Counted from the first letter of the stretch, positions 49,439-58,931 are shown. The stretch is 64,000 nucleotides of DNA from Marinobacter sp. LA51 (GCF_030297175.1 NZ_AP028070.1:1674001-1738000); one strand, 5' to 3'. Numbers and translations are program-made. The notes: generated by a model not told the origin, from the sequence alone.

Positions 49439-49529
49439 GGAGAGGTGGCCGAGTGGCTGAAGGCGCACGCCTGGAAAGTGTGTAAACGTTAATAGCGTTT
49501 CGAGGGTTCGAATCCCTCCCTCTCCGCCA
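49439..49529 (+). tRNA. tRNA-Ser (GGA anticodon)
   Basis: 91 nt with an encoded CCA end. Acceptor arms GGAGAGG and CCTCTCC pair fully. The anticodon loop CTGGAAA (49471-49477) gives GGA at 49473-49475, reading UCC and UCU. The long variable arm (AACGTT-AATAGCGTT region) and the T arm with GGTTCGAATCC are typical of class II serine tRNAs. It is a single tRNA gene with its own promoter and terminator. Confidence 0.96.
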
Positions 49530-49534
49530 ACAGA

Positions 49535-49569
49535 AAGCCCTGACCTTACACAAGGTCAGGGCTTTTTTT
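49535..49569. terminator. tRNA-Ser terminator
   Basis: A 13-bp perfect stem AAGCCCTGACCTT/AAGGTCAGGGCTT with a four-base loop, followed by T7 on the plus strand. It lies immediately after the tRNA and 6 bp before the end of the convergent receptor gene, for which it may also work weakly. Confidence 0.95.
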
Positions 49570-49575
49570 ATGGGT

Positions 49576-51639
49576 TCAGAAAGTGAGCTCTAACCCCGCG
49601 TAATAGGTGCGCTTGGCCGCTGGTTCGAAATATCGGCCGTTGCTGGCGTTAATGCGCACATTGGCGAAATGCTCCTCGTCCAGAACATTGCGGACACCCA
49701 CGAAGGCTTTCAGCAGGCTGTTGCGGCTGACGTGCCAGGTATCGCCCCCTCGCAGGTTCACCAGCCAGTAATCGTCGACCTCGACATTGTTGGCATCATC
49801 CGCCACCAAGTCTCCGACATAGCGGGTTTCAAGGGTCGCGAAATTGCCACCGAGACCGCTCCACTGTATCTGGTTGCTCCAGACCCGCTCCGGCAGCCCT
49901 GGCAGCCGGTTACCGGCAAAGTCATTGCCGCCCACTTGATAGTCATCAAAGGTGTAGCGGGCCAGTGTCAGGGCCGTCTCAATCCGCCAGGCTTGCGAGA
50001 TACTCCAACCCGCGGCCGCTTCAACACCTTTGCGAGTGGTATCCCCGGTATTACGATAAAAGGTCCGGTCGTTGTCGCCAGGCAAGGTGTAGGGGGTCAA
50101 CTCGTCACGCACATCAATCCAGAACAGAGTCAGGTCATAGCGGACGCCGCCGTCCAGTTCGCCCCGTAAGCCCAATTCATGATTCACCGCCTTCTGGGGC
50201 TCAACATCCGGATTGAAACCGCCCTGGCCTGAGGGGTTGGCGAACTCCGAGAAGGTGGGTGTTTCGAACGCGGTGCTTAGGTTGGCGTAGGCCTGATGGT
50301 CGGGGCGATATCGATAACTCAGGCCGGCTGAGCCACTCCATTCACCAAAGGATCGGTCACCGGACTGATCGCCGTCCTGAACGAATTGGTCGTCCACATC
50401 CAGGTGGATGTGATCGAAGCGGGCGCCCACTGAAAGTGTCAGGTCGGAATTCAGGTCCAGATCACTTTGGCTGAAAACGCTGAGTGCCGTAGCGGTTTGC
50501 ACCTCATCTGCAGTTTCACCCTGAAGTGTGCCGTCAAAACTCACTTCGCGTCGGCTGCGATCGTCCCGTTGTCGTCGCGCCTCAATCCCAGTAACCGTGC
50601 GGACAGGGTAACCGGCCAATGCAAAGGGCTGGCGATAGTCGGAGTTGAAGCCGAAGTAATCGCGGTTGTAGTCGATTCGGCTCGGGCCGGGAAAGGGCAG
50701 TTGCTGCTCGAAATTACGGCGCAGGTAGAAGGTCTTAGCTCGCCATTCGCCGGAGCCGGCCGACAAGTCCTCGTATTGCAGGCCCAGTACCTGCTGGTCG
50801 ACGGTCTGACCGGTGTCGTAGTCCTCGGTAAAGCGCCCGGCTTGGGTGCGGTCGTCTTCAACCTGTTCATCGGTGAGAGCGCCGGGGTCTTCCGAGCGCG
50901 GGTTATCGAGAAGGTTCAGGATAATCGTCAGGGACTGATCGTCACCCAGGTCCCGGCTCAGCTTCGAATTGAACAGGTATTTCTCGACCTCGCTCTGATC
51001 TCGGTAACCTTCGACATTTAACGCAGTGAAACTAACGTTATGGGCCCAGGCTCCGTCAGAACCGCTGTTGCGGGCGGTAAGCTTGCCAAAGTCATGGCTC
51101 CCACCGGTGAGGCGAATGCTGGAGCCTTCGGGTGTCCGACGGCCATCGGCGGTAGTGACGCTGATCACACCGCCAGCGGCGTTGCCATAGAGTACCGAGG
51201 CCGGGCCACGAATGACTTCGATCCGCTCGGCGTTGTCTAAATCAATGGCGTCGAGCTGGGCCTGTCCGTCGGGCAGGGTGTAGGGAATGCCATCTACGAT
51301 CACGGTAATTCCCCGAACCCCGAAGGGAGCCCGGGCGCCGAAGCCCCGAATGGCAATGCGCTCGCCCTGGGCGTAGTTTTCCTGATTCTGCAGATACACG
51401 CCGGGAACCAGCACCAGGGACTCATCCAGCTTGTTTCGTAACTGGCCCTGTTGAATGGTGAGGCGATCGACAACGGAGAGCGCTGCAGGGGTCTCGTAGA
51501 GCGTGCGCTCCAGCAATGGTGCGGTAACCACGATGTTCGCGCCGGATTCCCCATGAGCCGCTGTAACAACGGCGATCAGGGTAACCCCTACCCATACTGC
51601 CCGTGGAAATTTGGCAGGTCGATCCCCTAGTGGCTTCAT
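49576..51639 (-). CDS. TonB-dependent outer membrane receptor, PqqU/YncD-like
   Basis: 687 residues from the ATG at 51639, which overlaps the upstream gene's TGA (ATGA), so translation is coupled; a TTG five codons upstream is less likely. A signal peptide ends near HGES; the plug domain (about 40-150) has LVPGVYLQNQENYAQGERIAIRGFGARAPFGVRGITVIVDGIPYTLPDGQ, and the barrel ends in Phe (YYAGLELTF). The plug and the C-terminal stretches ETRYVGDLVADD and NASNGRYFEPAAKRTYY closely recall E. coli YncD/PqqU, the receptor for pyrroloquinoline quinone. The ligand is inferred, not proven. No Fur box is seen. Confidence 0.85.
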   Translation of the reverse strand: MKPLGDRPAKFPRAVWVGVTLIAVVTAAHGESGANIVVTAPLLERTLYETPAALSVVDRLTIQQGQLRNKLDESLVLVPGVYLQNQENYAQGERIAIRGFGARAPFGVRGITVIVDGIPYTLPDGQAQLDAIDLDNAERIEVIRGPASVLYGNAAGGVISVTTADGRRTPEGSSIRLTGGSHDFGKLTARNSGSDGAWAHNVSFTALNVEGYRDQSEVEKYLFNSKLSRDLGDDQSLTIILNLLDNPRSEDPGALTDEQVEDDRTQAGRFTEDYDTGQTVDQQVLGLQYEDLSAGSGEWRAKTFYLRRNFEQQLPFPGPSRIDYNRDYFGFNSDYRQPFALAGYPVRTVTGIEARRQRDDRSRREVSFDGTLQGETADEVQTATALSVFSQSDLDLNSDLTLSVGARFDHIHLDVDDQFVQDGDQSGDRSFGEWSGSAGLSYRYRPDHQAYANLSTAFETPTFSEFANPSGQGGFNPDVEPQKAVNHELGLRGELDGGVRYDLTLFWIDVRDELTPYTLPGDNDRTFYRNTGDTTRKGVEAAAGWSISQAWRIETALTLARYTFDDYQVGGNDFAGNRLPGLPERVWSNQIQWSGLGGNFATLETRYVGDLVADDANNVEVDDYWLVNLRGGDTWHVSRNSLLKAFVGVRNVLDEEHFANVRINASNGRYFEPAAKRTYYAGLELTF

Positions 51640-52241
51640 GCTTGGCGCCGCCAAACGGTCATCCGGTTATTGGCCGGCATTTCGATATCTTCATCCAGCG
51701 ATAGTCGGCAGCGGTCAGCAAGCGCGATCAGATCGGTCATGTCCCGGATGCCCATGCTCGGATTTTGAGAGCGAAGGTGCTGGTCAAAATTCAGGTTGCT
51801 GGCACTGGTGTGTTGGCCTTCGTAACGGAAAGGGCCGTAAAGGCAAAGCGCCGATCCATGAGCCAGAATCGTAGCGACGCCTGCAAACATGCGCTCCACT
51901 TCAGGCCAAGACATGATGTGGGCGGTGTTGGCTGAGAACACACCATTCACCGGACCGGGTACGCCCCAGTCTGATTGGCAAACGTCCAGTGTTATGGGCG
52001 GATTGAGGTTGGCCAGGCCGGCTTGCCCGATTCTGGGCAGGCAGAGTTGGCCATTCTGGGGATGGTCGCTGGGCTGCCAGGTCAGGTGGGGCAAGTGGCC
52101 GGCAAAATGCACGGCATGCTGGCCCGTGCCGGTGCCAATTTCAAGAACCAGCCCCGGCGCATGGAAAATGGCCGCCAGCTTGTCGAGTATGGGCCCTTTG
52201 TTGTTCTCGCAGGCTTGGGAAAACGGTAGATCCTGAGTCAC
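51636..52241 (-). CDS. DUF938 SAM-dependent methyltransferase-like protein
   Basis: 201 residues from the GTG at 52241, giving VTQDLPFSQACENNKGPIL, the usual family N-terminus; an in-frame GTG at 52274 would overlap the acylphosphatase gene and add 11 residues. The SAM-binding motif LVLEIGTGTGQHAVHFA (near 32-48) is clear, and the rest of the fold fits a class I methyltransferase. The substrate is unknown. It is second in an acylphosphatase-methyltransferase-receptor gene string, with a 4-bp ATGA overlap to the receptor. Confidence 0.85.
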   Translation of the reverse strand: MTQDLPFSQACENNKGPILDKLAAIFHAPGLVLEIGTGTGQHAVHFAGHLPHLTWQPSDHPQNGQLCLPRIGQAGLANLNPPITLDVCQSDWGVPGPVNGVFSANTAHIMSWPEVERMFAGVATILAHGSALCLYGPFRYEGQHTSASNLNFDQHLRSQNPSMGIRDMTDLIALADRCRLSLDEDIEMPANNRMTVWRRQA

Positions 52242-52251
52242 ATTGGCACCG

Positions 52252-52530
52252 TTAATGCCGAATGCCAAAGTCACTGAATTCCCCGGTGGCCTCTTGTTCC
52301 GATACCTCCACCGAGTCCACCCGCGCGGCAGACGGGCCGATCTCGCACCAGCTTTTCAGCTGCTGCAATTGATCTTCGGTACCCTCCGCTACGACTTCCA
52401 CTCTGCCGTCGGCGAGGTTACGGGCAAAACCAGTAAGCCCGAATTTGGTAGCTTGGGTTGCTGTGGAAGCTCTGTAGTAGACTCCTTGAACGAGTCCGGA
52501 AATAAGCAGGGACCAGCGCTTGGCGTGCAT
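52252..52530 (-). CDS. Acylphosphatase
   Basis: 92 residues. The family signature is clear in GLVQGVYYRASTATQATKFGLTGFARNLADGRVEV, with catalytic Arg20 and Asn38. It hydrolyses acyl phosphates such as acetyl phosphate or 1,3-bisphosphoglycerate; its physiological role is uncertain in most bacteria. Strict ATG start at 52530; first gene of the leftward string ending with the TonB receptor. Confidence 0.93.
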   Translation of the reverse strand: MHAKRWSLLISGLVQGVYYRASTATQATKFGLTGFARNLADGRVEVVAEGTEDQLQQLKSWCEIGPSAARVDSVEVSEQEATGEFSDFGIRH

Positions 52531-52613
52531 GAATTGTCCTTGTCAGGCGGATATGTCAGCTATCTTTTAATCTACCGGCTGTAGGTCGATGTATTCAAGA
52601 AGGCTGGAGTGCA

Positions 52614-53387
52614 ATGTCTGGGATTTTCTGTAAGCGTAACACCACGGTATACCCTAATGCTCTGTTCTGCGAAGCAGAGGGGTTAGGCCGACTTTCTAAT
52701 GGTTTGAAAACGGCGGGTGTTGAATCCGTTCGGGTTCCGGAGGTTGTCCGGGTAGACGAATCGACTCTCGAGATAACGGCCATAGAGCCGGCCCGGATCG
52801 ACGATTGCGCGCTCGAAGCGCTGGGTGAGGGGCTGGCGGCACTGCACAGGCTGCCGCAGTCCATGTATGGCTGGCACGGGGGCAATTACATCGGGCTGTC
52901 GCCGCAGCCGAACTGCTGGGCCGAATCCTGGGGCGAGTTCTTTGTCCAGAACCGTCTACGCTATCAGGTGTCCCGAGTTCGGGCGAGCGGCGTTCGCAAC
53001 CGATTCGAAGGCATTCTGGATCAGTGTGATGACACTCTGATTCGCTGGCTGAACGAGCATTGCGACCACCCGAGCCTGCTACACGGCGACCTCTGGAGTG
53101 GCAATGTTTTGTTTGATCGGGAAGGGCCCTGGCTCATCGACCCGGCGATCTATTGCGGGGATCGCGAAGCGGATCTGGCGATGACAGAGATGTTCGGAGG
53201 TTTCGGGGCTGCCTTTTACCGGGCCTATGACCGGACCTTCCGCCGAACTTCGGTTTATGAGCAGAAGCGCGACATTTACAACCTGTACCACTACCTCAAC
53301 CATTACAACCTGTTTGGCAGTAGCTACCAGTGGGGCTGCGAGCGCGGCTTTGTAGCGATGCAGGAGCTCTGCATGCGCACCGCCTAG
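52614..53387 (+). CDS. Fructosamine kinase family protein
   Basis: 257 residues with the aminoglycoside-phosphotransferase-like kinase fold: LLHGDLWSGNVLFD (catalytic loop with Asp) and LIDPAIYCGDREADLAMTEMFGG (metal-binding). Bacterial members phosphorylate protein-bound ketosamines or ribulosamines and are thought to reverse glycation. The N-terminus lacks a full glycine-rich loop, as is common here. Its stop overlaps by four bases the stop of the convergent AEC transporter gene. Confidence 0.9.
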   Translation: MSGIFCKRNTTVYPNALFCEAEGLGRLSNGLKTAGVESVRVPEVVRVDESTLEITAIEPARIDDCALEALGEGLAALHRLPQSMYGWHGGNYIGLSPQPNCWAESWGEFFVQNRLRYQVSRVRASGVRNRFEGILDQCDDTLIRWLNEHCDHPSLLHGDLWSGNVLFDREGPWLIDPAIYCGDREADLAMTEMFGGFGAAFYRAYDRTFRRTSVYEQKRDIYNLYHYLNHYNLFGSSYQWGCERGFVAMQELCMRTA

Positions 53388-54331
53388 ATCAGCCCAGCAC
53401 TGCGCAGGGCAAACACCCCAAGAGTCACGGTAATGCTGGCCATCAGGGTCGTCAACGCAATGATGTTGGCGGCCAGGCGATCATTGCCGCCCAGTGCTTT
53501 CACCATGACAAAGCTCGCGGCAGCTGTGGGGCTGGCAAAGTACAAAAACATCAGGCCCAGTTCTGCGCCCCGAAAGCCTACAAGCCAGGCTGCAGCCGTA
53601 CACAGGGCCGGCAACACCACCATTTTCAGGGAGCTGGAGCCCAAAGCCGTGGAACTGTCGCTGCGGATGGCGCTGAGCGATACCGTGGCGCCAATACATA
53701 ACAACGCCAGCGGCAGGGTCAGGGACGCGAAATAATCCCCGGAGGTCATAACCCATTCCGGAAACCGTATATCCAGCCAGGCGACTGGAATGGCGACGAT
53801 GACCGCTATGATCAACGGGTTTCGGATAATATCGTGGCCGATGCGTCGCCAGCTGGCGGTTTGCCCCGGCTGATAGGCAATCAGCACGATGACCGACAGC
53901 GCGTTGTAGGAAATGATCACCAGCCCAAGCAGGATACCGCCCGCAGACAGTCCGAAGTCGCCATAAAGGTTCGCTGCCAGAGCGAGGCCCACAATGCCAC
54001 AGTTGCCCCGGAACGCGCCCTGCACATAAACGCCCCGGTCAGCGTGAGGTACTCGCCAGTACGCCCAGAGCCAGGCCAGCGCAAAGCTCGCAATGGTTGC
54101 CGCCAGGTAGAAGCCTAGCAGGCTGAAGTTCAGTGCCGTATCGAGATCCGCCCGGATGATGCTCAGAAACACCAGTGTCGGCAGCGTGGCCTTGAATACC
54201 AGGGCCGAGGCCGTGTTGACGAACGCGCTGTCGATCCAATTGATCCTGCGCAATCCCATGCCAATAAAGACCATGGCAAATACAGGCAGGGTTGTTTCCA
54301 GGGTTTGCAGGAAAATGTCCGTCAGGTTCAT
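53384..54331 (-). CDS. AEC family transporter
   Basis: 315 residues from the ATG at 54331 (MNLTDIFLQTLETTLPVFAMVFIGMGLRR); a GTG at 54385 has no ribosome binding site. About ten hydrophobic segments form the auxin efflux carrier/Mem_trans fold, with the repeated NPL...(RNPLIIAVIVAIPVAW) motif in the middle. Bacterial members export malonate, malate or other small acids; the substrate here is unknown. It is a single gene convergent with the fructosamine kinase gene. Confidence 0.9.
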   Translation of the reverse strand: MNLTDIFLQTLETTLPVFAMVFIGMGLRRINWIDSAFVNTASALVFKATLPTLVFLSIIRADLDTALNFSLLGFYLAATIASFALAWLWAYWRVPHADRGVYVQGAFRGNCGIVGLALAANLYGDFGLSAGGILLGLVIISYNALSVIVLIAYQPGQTASWRRIGHDIIRNPLIIAVIVAIPVAWLDIRFPEWVMTSGDYFASLTLPLALLCIGATVSLSAIRSDSSTALGSSSLKMVVLPALCTAAAWLVGFRGAELGLMFLYFASPTAAASFVMVKALGGNDRLAANIIALTTLMASITVTLGVFALRSAGLI

Positions 54332-54600
54332 GCCGGTATCGAGTTCCCTTGGTCGGCGAATGGGGTGCGTAAGTGAGGGTTCCACAGGAGGTTTTATTGT
54401 ATGTGCTCGCTAAATAGTAAGCTATCTTTATGCTCCTAAAGTCCAATGCCAATCCCAATGCCTGGTAGACCTGTTTTAGTAGGTCCTTGTTCGGCGGCAA
54501 AAAAGCGCCAGTGTGAAAGAATTCTAACGAAAATCCTTGTCCCAAGGCCTCAGGCCTAGGCTATAGTGGGCGCCAATCGCCGAAGAAGAAGAGGACCAGG

Positions 54601-55005
54601 ATGGAAGCCGTCAATCCGACCCCGGAGCAATTACAGAAAGTGCTGGCGGATACGCCAAAGGATCAACCGGTGGTCATGTTGAACCTGCTGAGATTCCGCG
54701 ACCGGGCCAGCTACCCCGATGAGGCCATGGAACGCTCAGGTCGCGAAGCCTACAAGCTTTACATGGAAGAGGCGGGTGCCTGCGTCAGGGCTGTGGGTGC
54801 CGAGGTTATCTGGTCCGGCAACAGTGTTGGCTCTCTCATAGCACCGCCGGAAGAATCCTGGGACCAGGTTCTGCTAGTACGCTACCCGTCCATTGATGCC
54901 TTCATGGCAATGATTGAAAGCCCGGAATACAAGGGTGTGGTTAAGCATCGGACTGCCGCCGTTCAGGATTCCCGGCTGGTTGCGAATCTCGAAGACCGCG
55001 GCTGA
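54601..55005 (+). CDS. DUF1330 family protein
   Basis: 134 residues of the dimeric alpha-beta barrel DUF1330 family: PVVMLNLLRFRDRASYP ... AGACVRAVGAEVIWSGNSVGSLI ... WDQVLLVRYPSIDAFMAMIESPEYKGVVKHRTAAVQDSRLV. The VVMLNLLRF strand and the YPS..F..M..S..Y pattern are diagnostic. Small proteins of this type have no agreed function. AGAGGA precedes the ATG. Convergent with azlD with a 2-bp gap. Confidence 0.88.
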   Translation: MEAVNPTPEQLQKVLADTPKDQPVVMLNLLRFRDRASYPDEAMERSGREAYKLYMEEAGACVRAVGAEVIWSGNSVGSLIAPPEESWDQVLLVRYPSIDAFMAMIESPEYKGVVKHRTAAVQDSRLVANLEDRG

Positions 55006-55007
55006 CG

Positions 55008-55340
55008 TCAGAACACACCGGTTTGCTGGATGACCATGTAGCTGGCGGTTCCTGCAGCAATGGATAGCAGGGCATTGCGCTGCCAGAGATGTACGGCGAT
55101 CACCAGCAACCCTGGTATAAGGGCATCGAAACCCGGCAGGTCAGCCGTCCAGGTGCCAGAGCGTTGCAGAAACACCGTTGCCAGCAGGGCCATCACCGCG
55201 GCCGGCAAGTAACGCCCCAGGTGCTGAATCAGCGGATGTTCCGTGTGCCGCTCGAAAAACAGAAACGGAATGACCCGCGTCGCGAAGGTCGCGACTGCAG
55301 CAACGGCAATGAATGCGGCAATATAGGTCGATTCAGCCAC
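55008..55340 (-). CDS. azlD: AzlD-type branched-chain amino acid exporter subunit
   Basis: 110 residues with three to four membrane helices, starting MAESTYIAAFIAVAAVATFATRVIPFLFFERHTEHPLIQHLGRYLPAAVMALLATVFL, typical of AzlD/YgaH, the small partner of AzlC. Together the pair exports branched-chain amino acids. It overlaps the end of azlC by 8 bp, so both are translated from one message. Confidence 0.92.
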   Translation of the reverse strand: MAESTYIAAFIAVAAVATFATRVIPFLFFERHTEHPLIQHLGRYLPAAVMALLATVFLQRSGTWTADLPGFDALIPGLLVIAVHLWQRNALLSIAAGTASYMVIQQTGVF

Positions 55341-56046
55341 GATTCACGTCTCCTTCCGATGATTGCTCACCACGTATTCGCCGATAGTGAAGCAGCAAAA
55401 TAGCGGTAACGATGGCAATAGCCCCGATAAGCTGATGAGCTGGCGGTAGGGCAATCATGGCTACGCCTGCGGCAGCTGCGCCCAGCCAGACCGGCAGGCT
55501 GTCGCCGAGCGCCTTCAATTGCTCAATGGTCAGGACAATAAAGAGCGCGACCAGCGCAAATTCGATGCCGGTGCTGTTAAACGCCACATTATCCGCAAGC
55601 AAGGCACCCAGCGCGCAGCCGATCACCCAATAGCCCTGATTGAACGCGGTAATCCGGAAATCAACGGTTTGCTCGTAGGCGCGATCTGGCCCGCGTGGGC
55701 GGCTCGTTAGCAGTGAGTAGGTTTCGTCGGTGAGGCCAAAGATCAGGTACACCTTACGCCAGCCAGCGCCGCGGAACTGCCCGAGTAGCGACAGACCGTA
55801 AAAAAGATGGCGGGCGTTCAGGACAAACATCGCGACAAATACCTCAACCAATCCGGCATTGGCGGCCAGCAGGCTCACCGCCAGGATCTGCCCGGCACCG
55901 GCAAAAATCACCACGCCCATCAACGGCGCAATCCACCAGGCGTACTCCAGCTGGGTCGCAAACAGCACGCCGAACGCCATGCCCAAGGGTAGGTAGCCGA
56001 ATAAAATGGGTAAGGTCAGCCGAAAAACGGAGTGATTCATTAACAT
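55333..56046 (-). CDS. azlC: AzlC-type branched-chain amino acid exporter
   Basis: 237 residues from the ATG at 56046, where the family-like sequence HSVFRLTLPILFGYLPLGMAFGVLF begins shortly after; the frame extends upstream to a TTG at 56124 with no ribosome binding site, and a second ATG lies two codons in. About six or seven membrane helices are visible. The GDE-type motif LTDETYSL is conserved. It is divergent from the chemoreceptor gene. Confidence 0.9.
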   Translation of the reverse strand: MLMNHSVFRLTLPILFGYLPLGMAFGVLFATQLEYAWWIAPLMGVVIFAGAGQILAVSLLAANAGLVEVFVAMFVLNARHLFYGLSLLGQFRGAGWRKVYLIFGLTDETYSLLTSRPRGPDRAYEQTVDFRITAFNQGYWVIGCALGALLADNVAFNSTGIEFALVALFIVLTIEQLKALGDSLPVWLGAAAAGVAMIALPPAHQLIGAIAIVTAILLLHYRRIRGEQSSEGDVNRG

Positions 56047-56133
56047 CCAGCCTGATTTAAAGTCGCGATAATAGGCAATTAACCCCTGTTTTTGAAGCGA
56101 TTCCGCGCTGGCCTCCAAAGCCAAAGACAGCGT

Positions 56134-56149
56134 TCAAATGTCCATTTGA
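56134..56149. promoter_or_regulatory. 16-bp palindrome, azlC/chemoreceptor control region
   Basis: TCAAATG-TC-CATTTGA, perfect seven-base arms. It overlaps TTGACA (56146-56151), a perfect -35 hexamer for the chemoreceptor gene, though the matching -10 is poor. It probably is an operator for a regulator of one or both divergent genes. Confidence 0.5.
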
Positions 56150-56208
56150 CATAAAAGCGTCACAGAACTGTCTTAACCTGCTGTTCTCAGTCTGTCGTTG
56201 GAGTCGTC

Positions 56209-57828
56209 ATGTTAGGCACCGTTCGCGCCCGTATATTTTGTTTTGCCTTTCTTTGTGTTTTTGCCCTGGCCGGGCTGGCCACTCTGTCCGGGACGATCAT
56301 TCTCAAGGCCGAGGAGGCCTCGGATGAACTGATTCGCACCAACCTTGAAGAAACCTGGCTGCTTGCAGACCTGGAGCAGTCTCACCGCAAGCTCCAGGAT
56401 CTGGCCTATAAAATTAAAGCCCAGCTTCTGCTGTGGGATGAGATCCAGCCGGCTTTTGCGGACCTGGAAGTCTCACTGCCGGAACACTGGGAGGCGGTAA
56501 AGGCTAACAGCGGTTTGCAACCCTGGTCTGAGAGCCACATCGAGGATTTCGAGCGGGTTCAGGCGCTGATGGTCGCCATGAGTGAGGGTATAGAACAAAA
56601 GAGCTATTACCGGGTTGGTCAGGTGGTGGACTTCGATCTGTTCCCCGCGCTTGAGCCAATGCTGGCGGCCATAAACGAACGTCAAGAGAGTAGTCGCGAA
56701 TCGGTTAAAAACGGCGCCGACGATCTGCTGTCCTTTCTGTCCGATCAGCAAACCTTTCTGGTGGCCGGATCGGTCGGTTTCCTGGCGTTGGTGATCTTGA
56801 TGACCCTGTGGTTGCGGGTGTCGGTCATCCAAAGGCTGCGGCGAATTGCTCGGGAGCTGGAGGCCATGGAAGAGCACAGCGACCTGACTCGAGTCCCAGT
56901 ATTGAACGGCAAGGACGAGGTGGCCGGTGTCAGCCGTGCTCTGGGCGCCCTGGTGAGTCGGTTCGAGCAATTCATTGGAGATGTTCGCGGCGCGGCCGGT
57001 GGGTTGAACGAGCGCTCCAGCAATTTGGATCGTGGGGCAGAATCGTTGCAGCAGGCCTCGGAGAAAACCCGGCAGCAAATTCAGGATGTCAGTCAGTCCA
57101 TGGCGGCGATTGGCGATCAGGCCTCAGCGATTGATCAGGCTACCAATGCCTCGGCAGAAACCGTGAGAGAGGCCGTTGCCGCCAACGTTGGGGTGCAGGA
57201 GCGCCTCGTTACCAGCGAAAAAGCGGCCGAGAACACCGTGGAAGTGATATCCCGGGTGTCGGCCTCCATTCATGCCTTGAATGAATCGACCGGAAAAATT
57301 GAGCAGGTGATCGGCGTGATCGCTGAGATTGCGGAGCAAACCAATCTGTTGGCGCTGAACGCGGCAATCGAAGCAGCCCGAGCTGGAGAGCATGGGCGCG
57401 GTTTTGCGGTGGTGGCGGACGAAGTTCGCACACTTTCTTTGCGGACCTCTGAATCGACCCAGAATATCTCGCAGTGGGTTCAGGACCTGGTTTCTGGGGT
57501 AGGCGGTGTAGATGGCTTGCTTGGAGAGATGAGTGAAGCTGGCAATCAGAACCGCGAGCATCTGGTTGCCCTGCGGGGGCATCTCGAAGGCTTGGGTGAG
57601 CGGTTTGTCCAGCTTGAGCAGCATAGTGCGGAAATTACCGGGGCCATAACCACCCAACACGATGAAATTGGCCGGGTGGGGCGCCGATCCGCGGTATTGG
57701 ATGAAAGTGCTGACTTTCTTATCGAAAGTGTTGAGAATACTCGTTCCATCAGTGAGGCGCTGCGCCAGGAATCCCACTCCATGCGCCAATTGATAGCTCA
57801 CTTCCGGACAGCATCCGACGCTGCCTGA
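56209..57828 (+). CDS. Methyl-accepting chemotaxis protein
   Basis: 539-residue transmembrane chemoreceptor. First membrane segment about 9-31, a periplasmic helical sensor of about 150 residues, second segment 182-203, HAMP about 204-257, then a long coiled-coil signalling domain whose tip is [35 protein letters not shown] (about 376-410). No C-terminal CheR-tethering pentapeptide is present. The ligand is unknown. The flagellar regulators and CheV/CheR lie about 11 kb to the left. Confidence 0.95.
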   Translation: MLGTVRARIFCFAFLCVFALAGLATLSGTIILKAEEASDELIRTNLEETWLLADLEQSHRKLQDLAYKIKAQLLLWDEIQPAFADLEVSLPEHWEAVKANSGLQPWSESHIEDFERVQALMVAMSEGIEQKSYYRVGQVVDFDLFPALEPMLAAINERQESSRESVKNGADDLLSFLSDQQTFLVAGSVGFLALVILMTLWLRVSVIQRLRRIARELEAMEEHSDLTRVPVLNGKDEVAGVSRALGALVSRFEQFIGDVRGAAGGLNERSSNLDRGAESLQQASEKTRQQIQDVSQSMAAIGDQASAIDQATNASAETVREAVAANVGVQERLVTSEKAAENTVEVISRVSASIHALNESTGKIEQVIGVIAEIAEQTNLLALNAAIEAARAGEHGRGFAVVADEVRTLSLRTSESTQNISQWVQDLVSGVGGVDGLLGEMSEAGNQNREHLVALRGHLEGLGERFVQLEQHSAEITGAITTQHDEIGRVGRRSAVLDESADFLIESVENTRSISEALRQESHSMRQLIAHFRTASDAA

Positions 57829-57925
57829 CTCGTCGATACTCTCCTTGATTGCTCGGGGCAATTGTTGATCAGGGCTTCTCGCGCACGGCCATAATCCTTA
57901 CCATGTTGCTCAAGAGGGAGAATCT

Positions 57926-58177
57926 ATGACCGACGATGCAGCCAACCAGGCCCAGCCAGACCCACGGGAAGAGAAGTTCGTGGTGGAAACCGAGCTACTG
58001 ACTCAAGAGCAGTTGAATGGTCTGGTTGAGGAATATTGCACCCGCTACCACGGGCTGAACGACACCGAGAGTCCGCTGGCTGAACGTGACAGGGTTATGG
58101 CTGCGGTCAAGCACGGTGACCTTGTGGTCTGGTTTGATCCGGTCGAAAATACAGCAGGTTTGGGTACTTCGGCATGA
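57926..58177 (+). CDS. YheU family protein
   Basis: 83 residues. Residues 25-80 (LLTQEQLNGLVEEYCTRYHGLND...AERDRVMAAVKHGDLVVWFDPVENTAGL) resemble the YheU/UPF0270 family, preceded by a polar extension of about 20 residues. GAGGGAG lies upstream of the ATG. Function unknown. It lies between the chemoreceptor and gacA genes. Confidence 0.75.
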   Translation: MTDDAANQAQPDPREEKFVVETELLTQEQLNGLVEEYCTRYHGLNDTESPLAERDRVMAAVKHGDLVVWFDPVENTAGLGTSA

Positions 58178-58271
58178 TAATTTGCCTGATATCATGATTT
58201 TGGCCCTATTTGAGTGTTAAGGTAACCAGTACAATTCTGCAGTTTCCCGTAGTCCGTGTGCGAGGTGAATT

Positions 58272-58931
58272 TTGATCAGGGTATTGGTTGTCGATGACCA
58301 TGAGCTGGTGCGTTCGGGCATTACCCGTATGCTGGCCGATAACCCCGACCTGGACGTTATCGGGCAAGCATCCTCGGGCGAGGGCGCCATAGAGTTTGTT
58401 CGCCAGGAGCGGCCAGACATTGTTCTGATGGACATCAGGATGCCGGGCATTGGCGGCCTTGAAGCTACCCGCCGTATCCTTCGGATTGATGATTCCATTC
58501 GTGTTATCGTTGTTACCGCTTGTGCAGACGACCCGTATCCCACCCGAGTCATGCAGAGCGGGGCCTCCGCCTATATCACCAAGGGCGCGGACATCAAGGA
58601 AATGGTTCGGGCTATCCGCATGGCTCACTCAGGGCAACGCTACATCAGCCCGGAAATCGCCCAGAAAATGGCTCTCAAGCAGTTGAGCGGCGATCGTGAC
58701 GACGACGGTGAGCTGTCGCTGTTCGAGCGACTGTCCGAGCGCGAAATGCAGATCGCCATGATGGTAGTCGATTGCCAGAAAGTTCAGGATATCTCCGATA
58801 AGCTATGCCTGAGTCCCAAAACGGTGAACAGCTACCGCTACCGAATCTTCGAAAAGCTCGAAATCTCCAGTGATGTTGAGTTGGCCTTGATGGCCGTCCG
58901 CCTCGGGTTGCTTGATGCCGACAAGGTCTGA
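58272..58931 (+). CDS. gacA: Response regulator GacA/UvrY
   Basis: 219 residues: receiver domain (1-120) with phospho-acceptor Asp54 and Asp8/Asp9, and a LuxR-type DNA-binding helix-turn-helix at the C-terminus (LSEREMQIAMMVVDCQKVQDISDKLCLSPKTVNSYRYRIFEKLEISSDVEL). It acts with the GacS/BarA kinase, driving Csr/Rsm small RNAs. The start is a TTG preceded by AGGTG; no ATG is better placed. Location directly before uvrC is the conserved diagnostic. UvrY is the E. coli name, gacA the Pseudomonas one. Confidence 0.95.
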   Translation: MIRVLVVDDHELVRSGITRMLADNPDLDVIGQASSGEGAIEFVRQERPDIVLMDIRMPGIGGLEATRRILRIDDSIRVIVVTACADDPYPTRVMQSGASAYITKGADIKEMVRAIRMAHSGQRYISPEIAQKMALKQLSGDRDDDGELSLFERLSEREMQIAMMVVDCQKVQDISDKLCLSPKTVNSYRYRIFEKLEISSDVELALMAVRLGLLDADKV

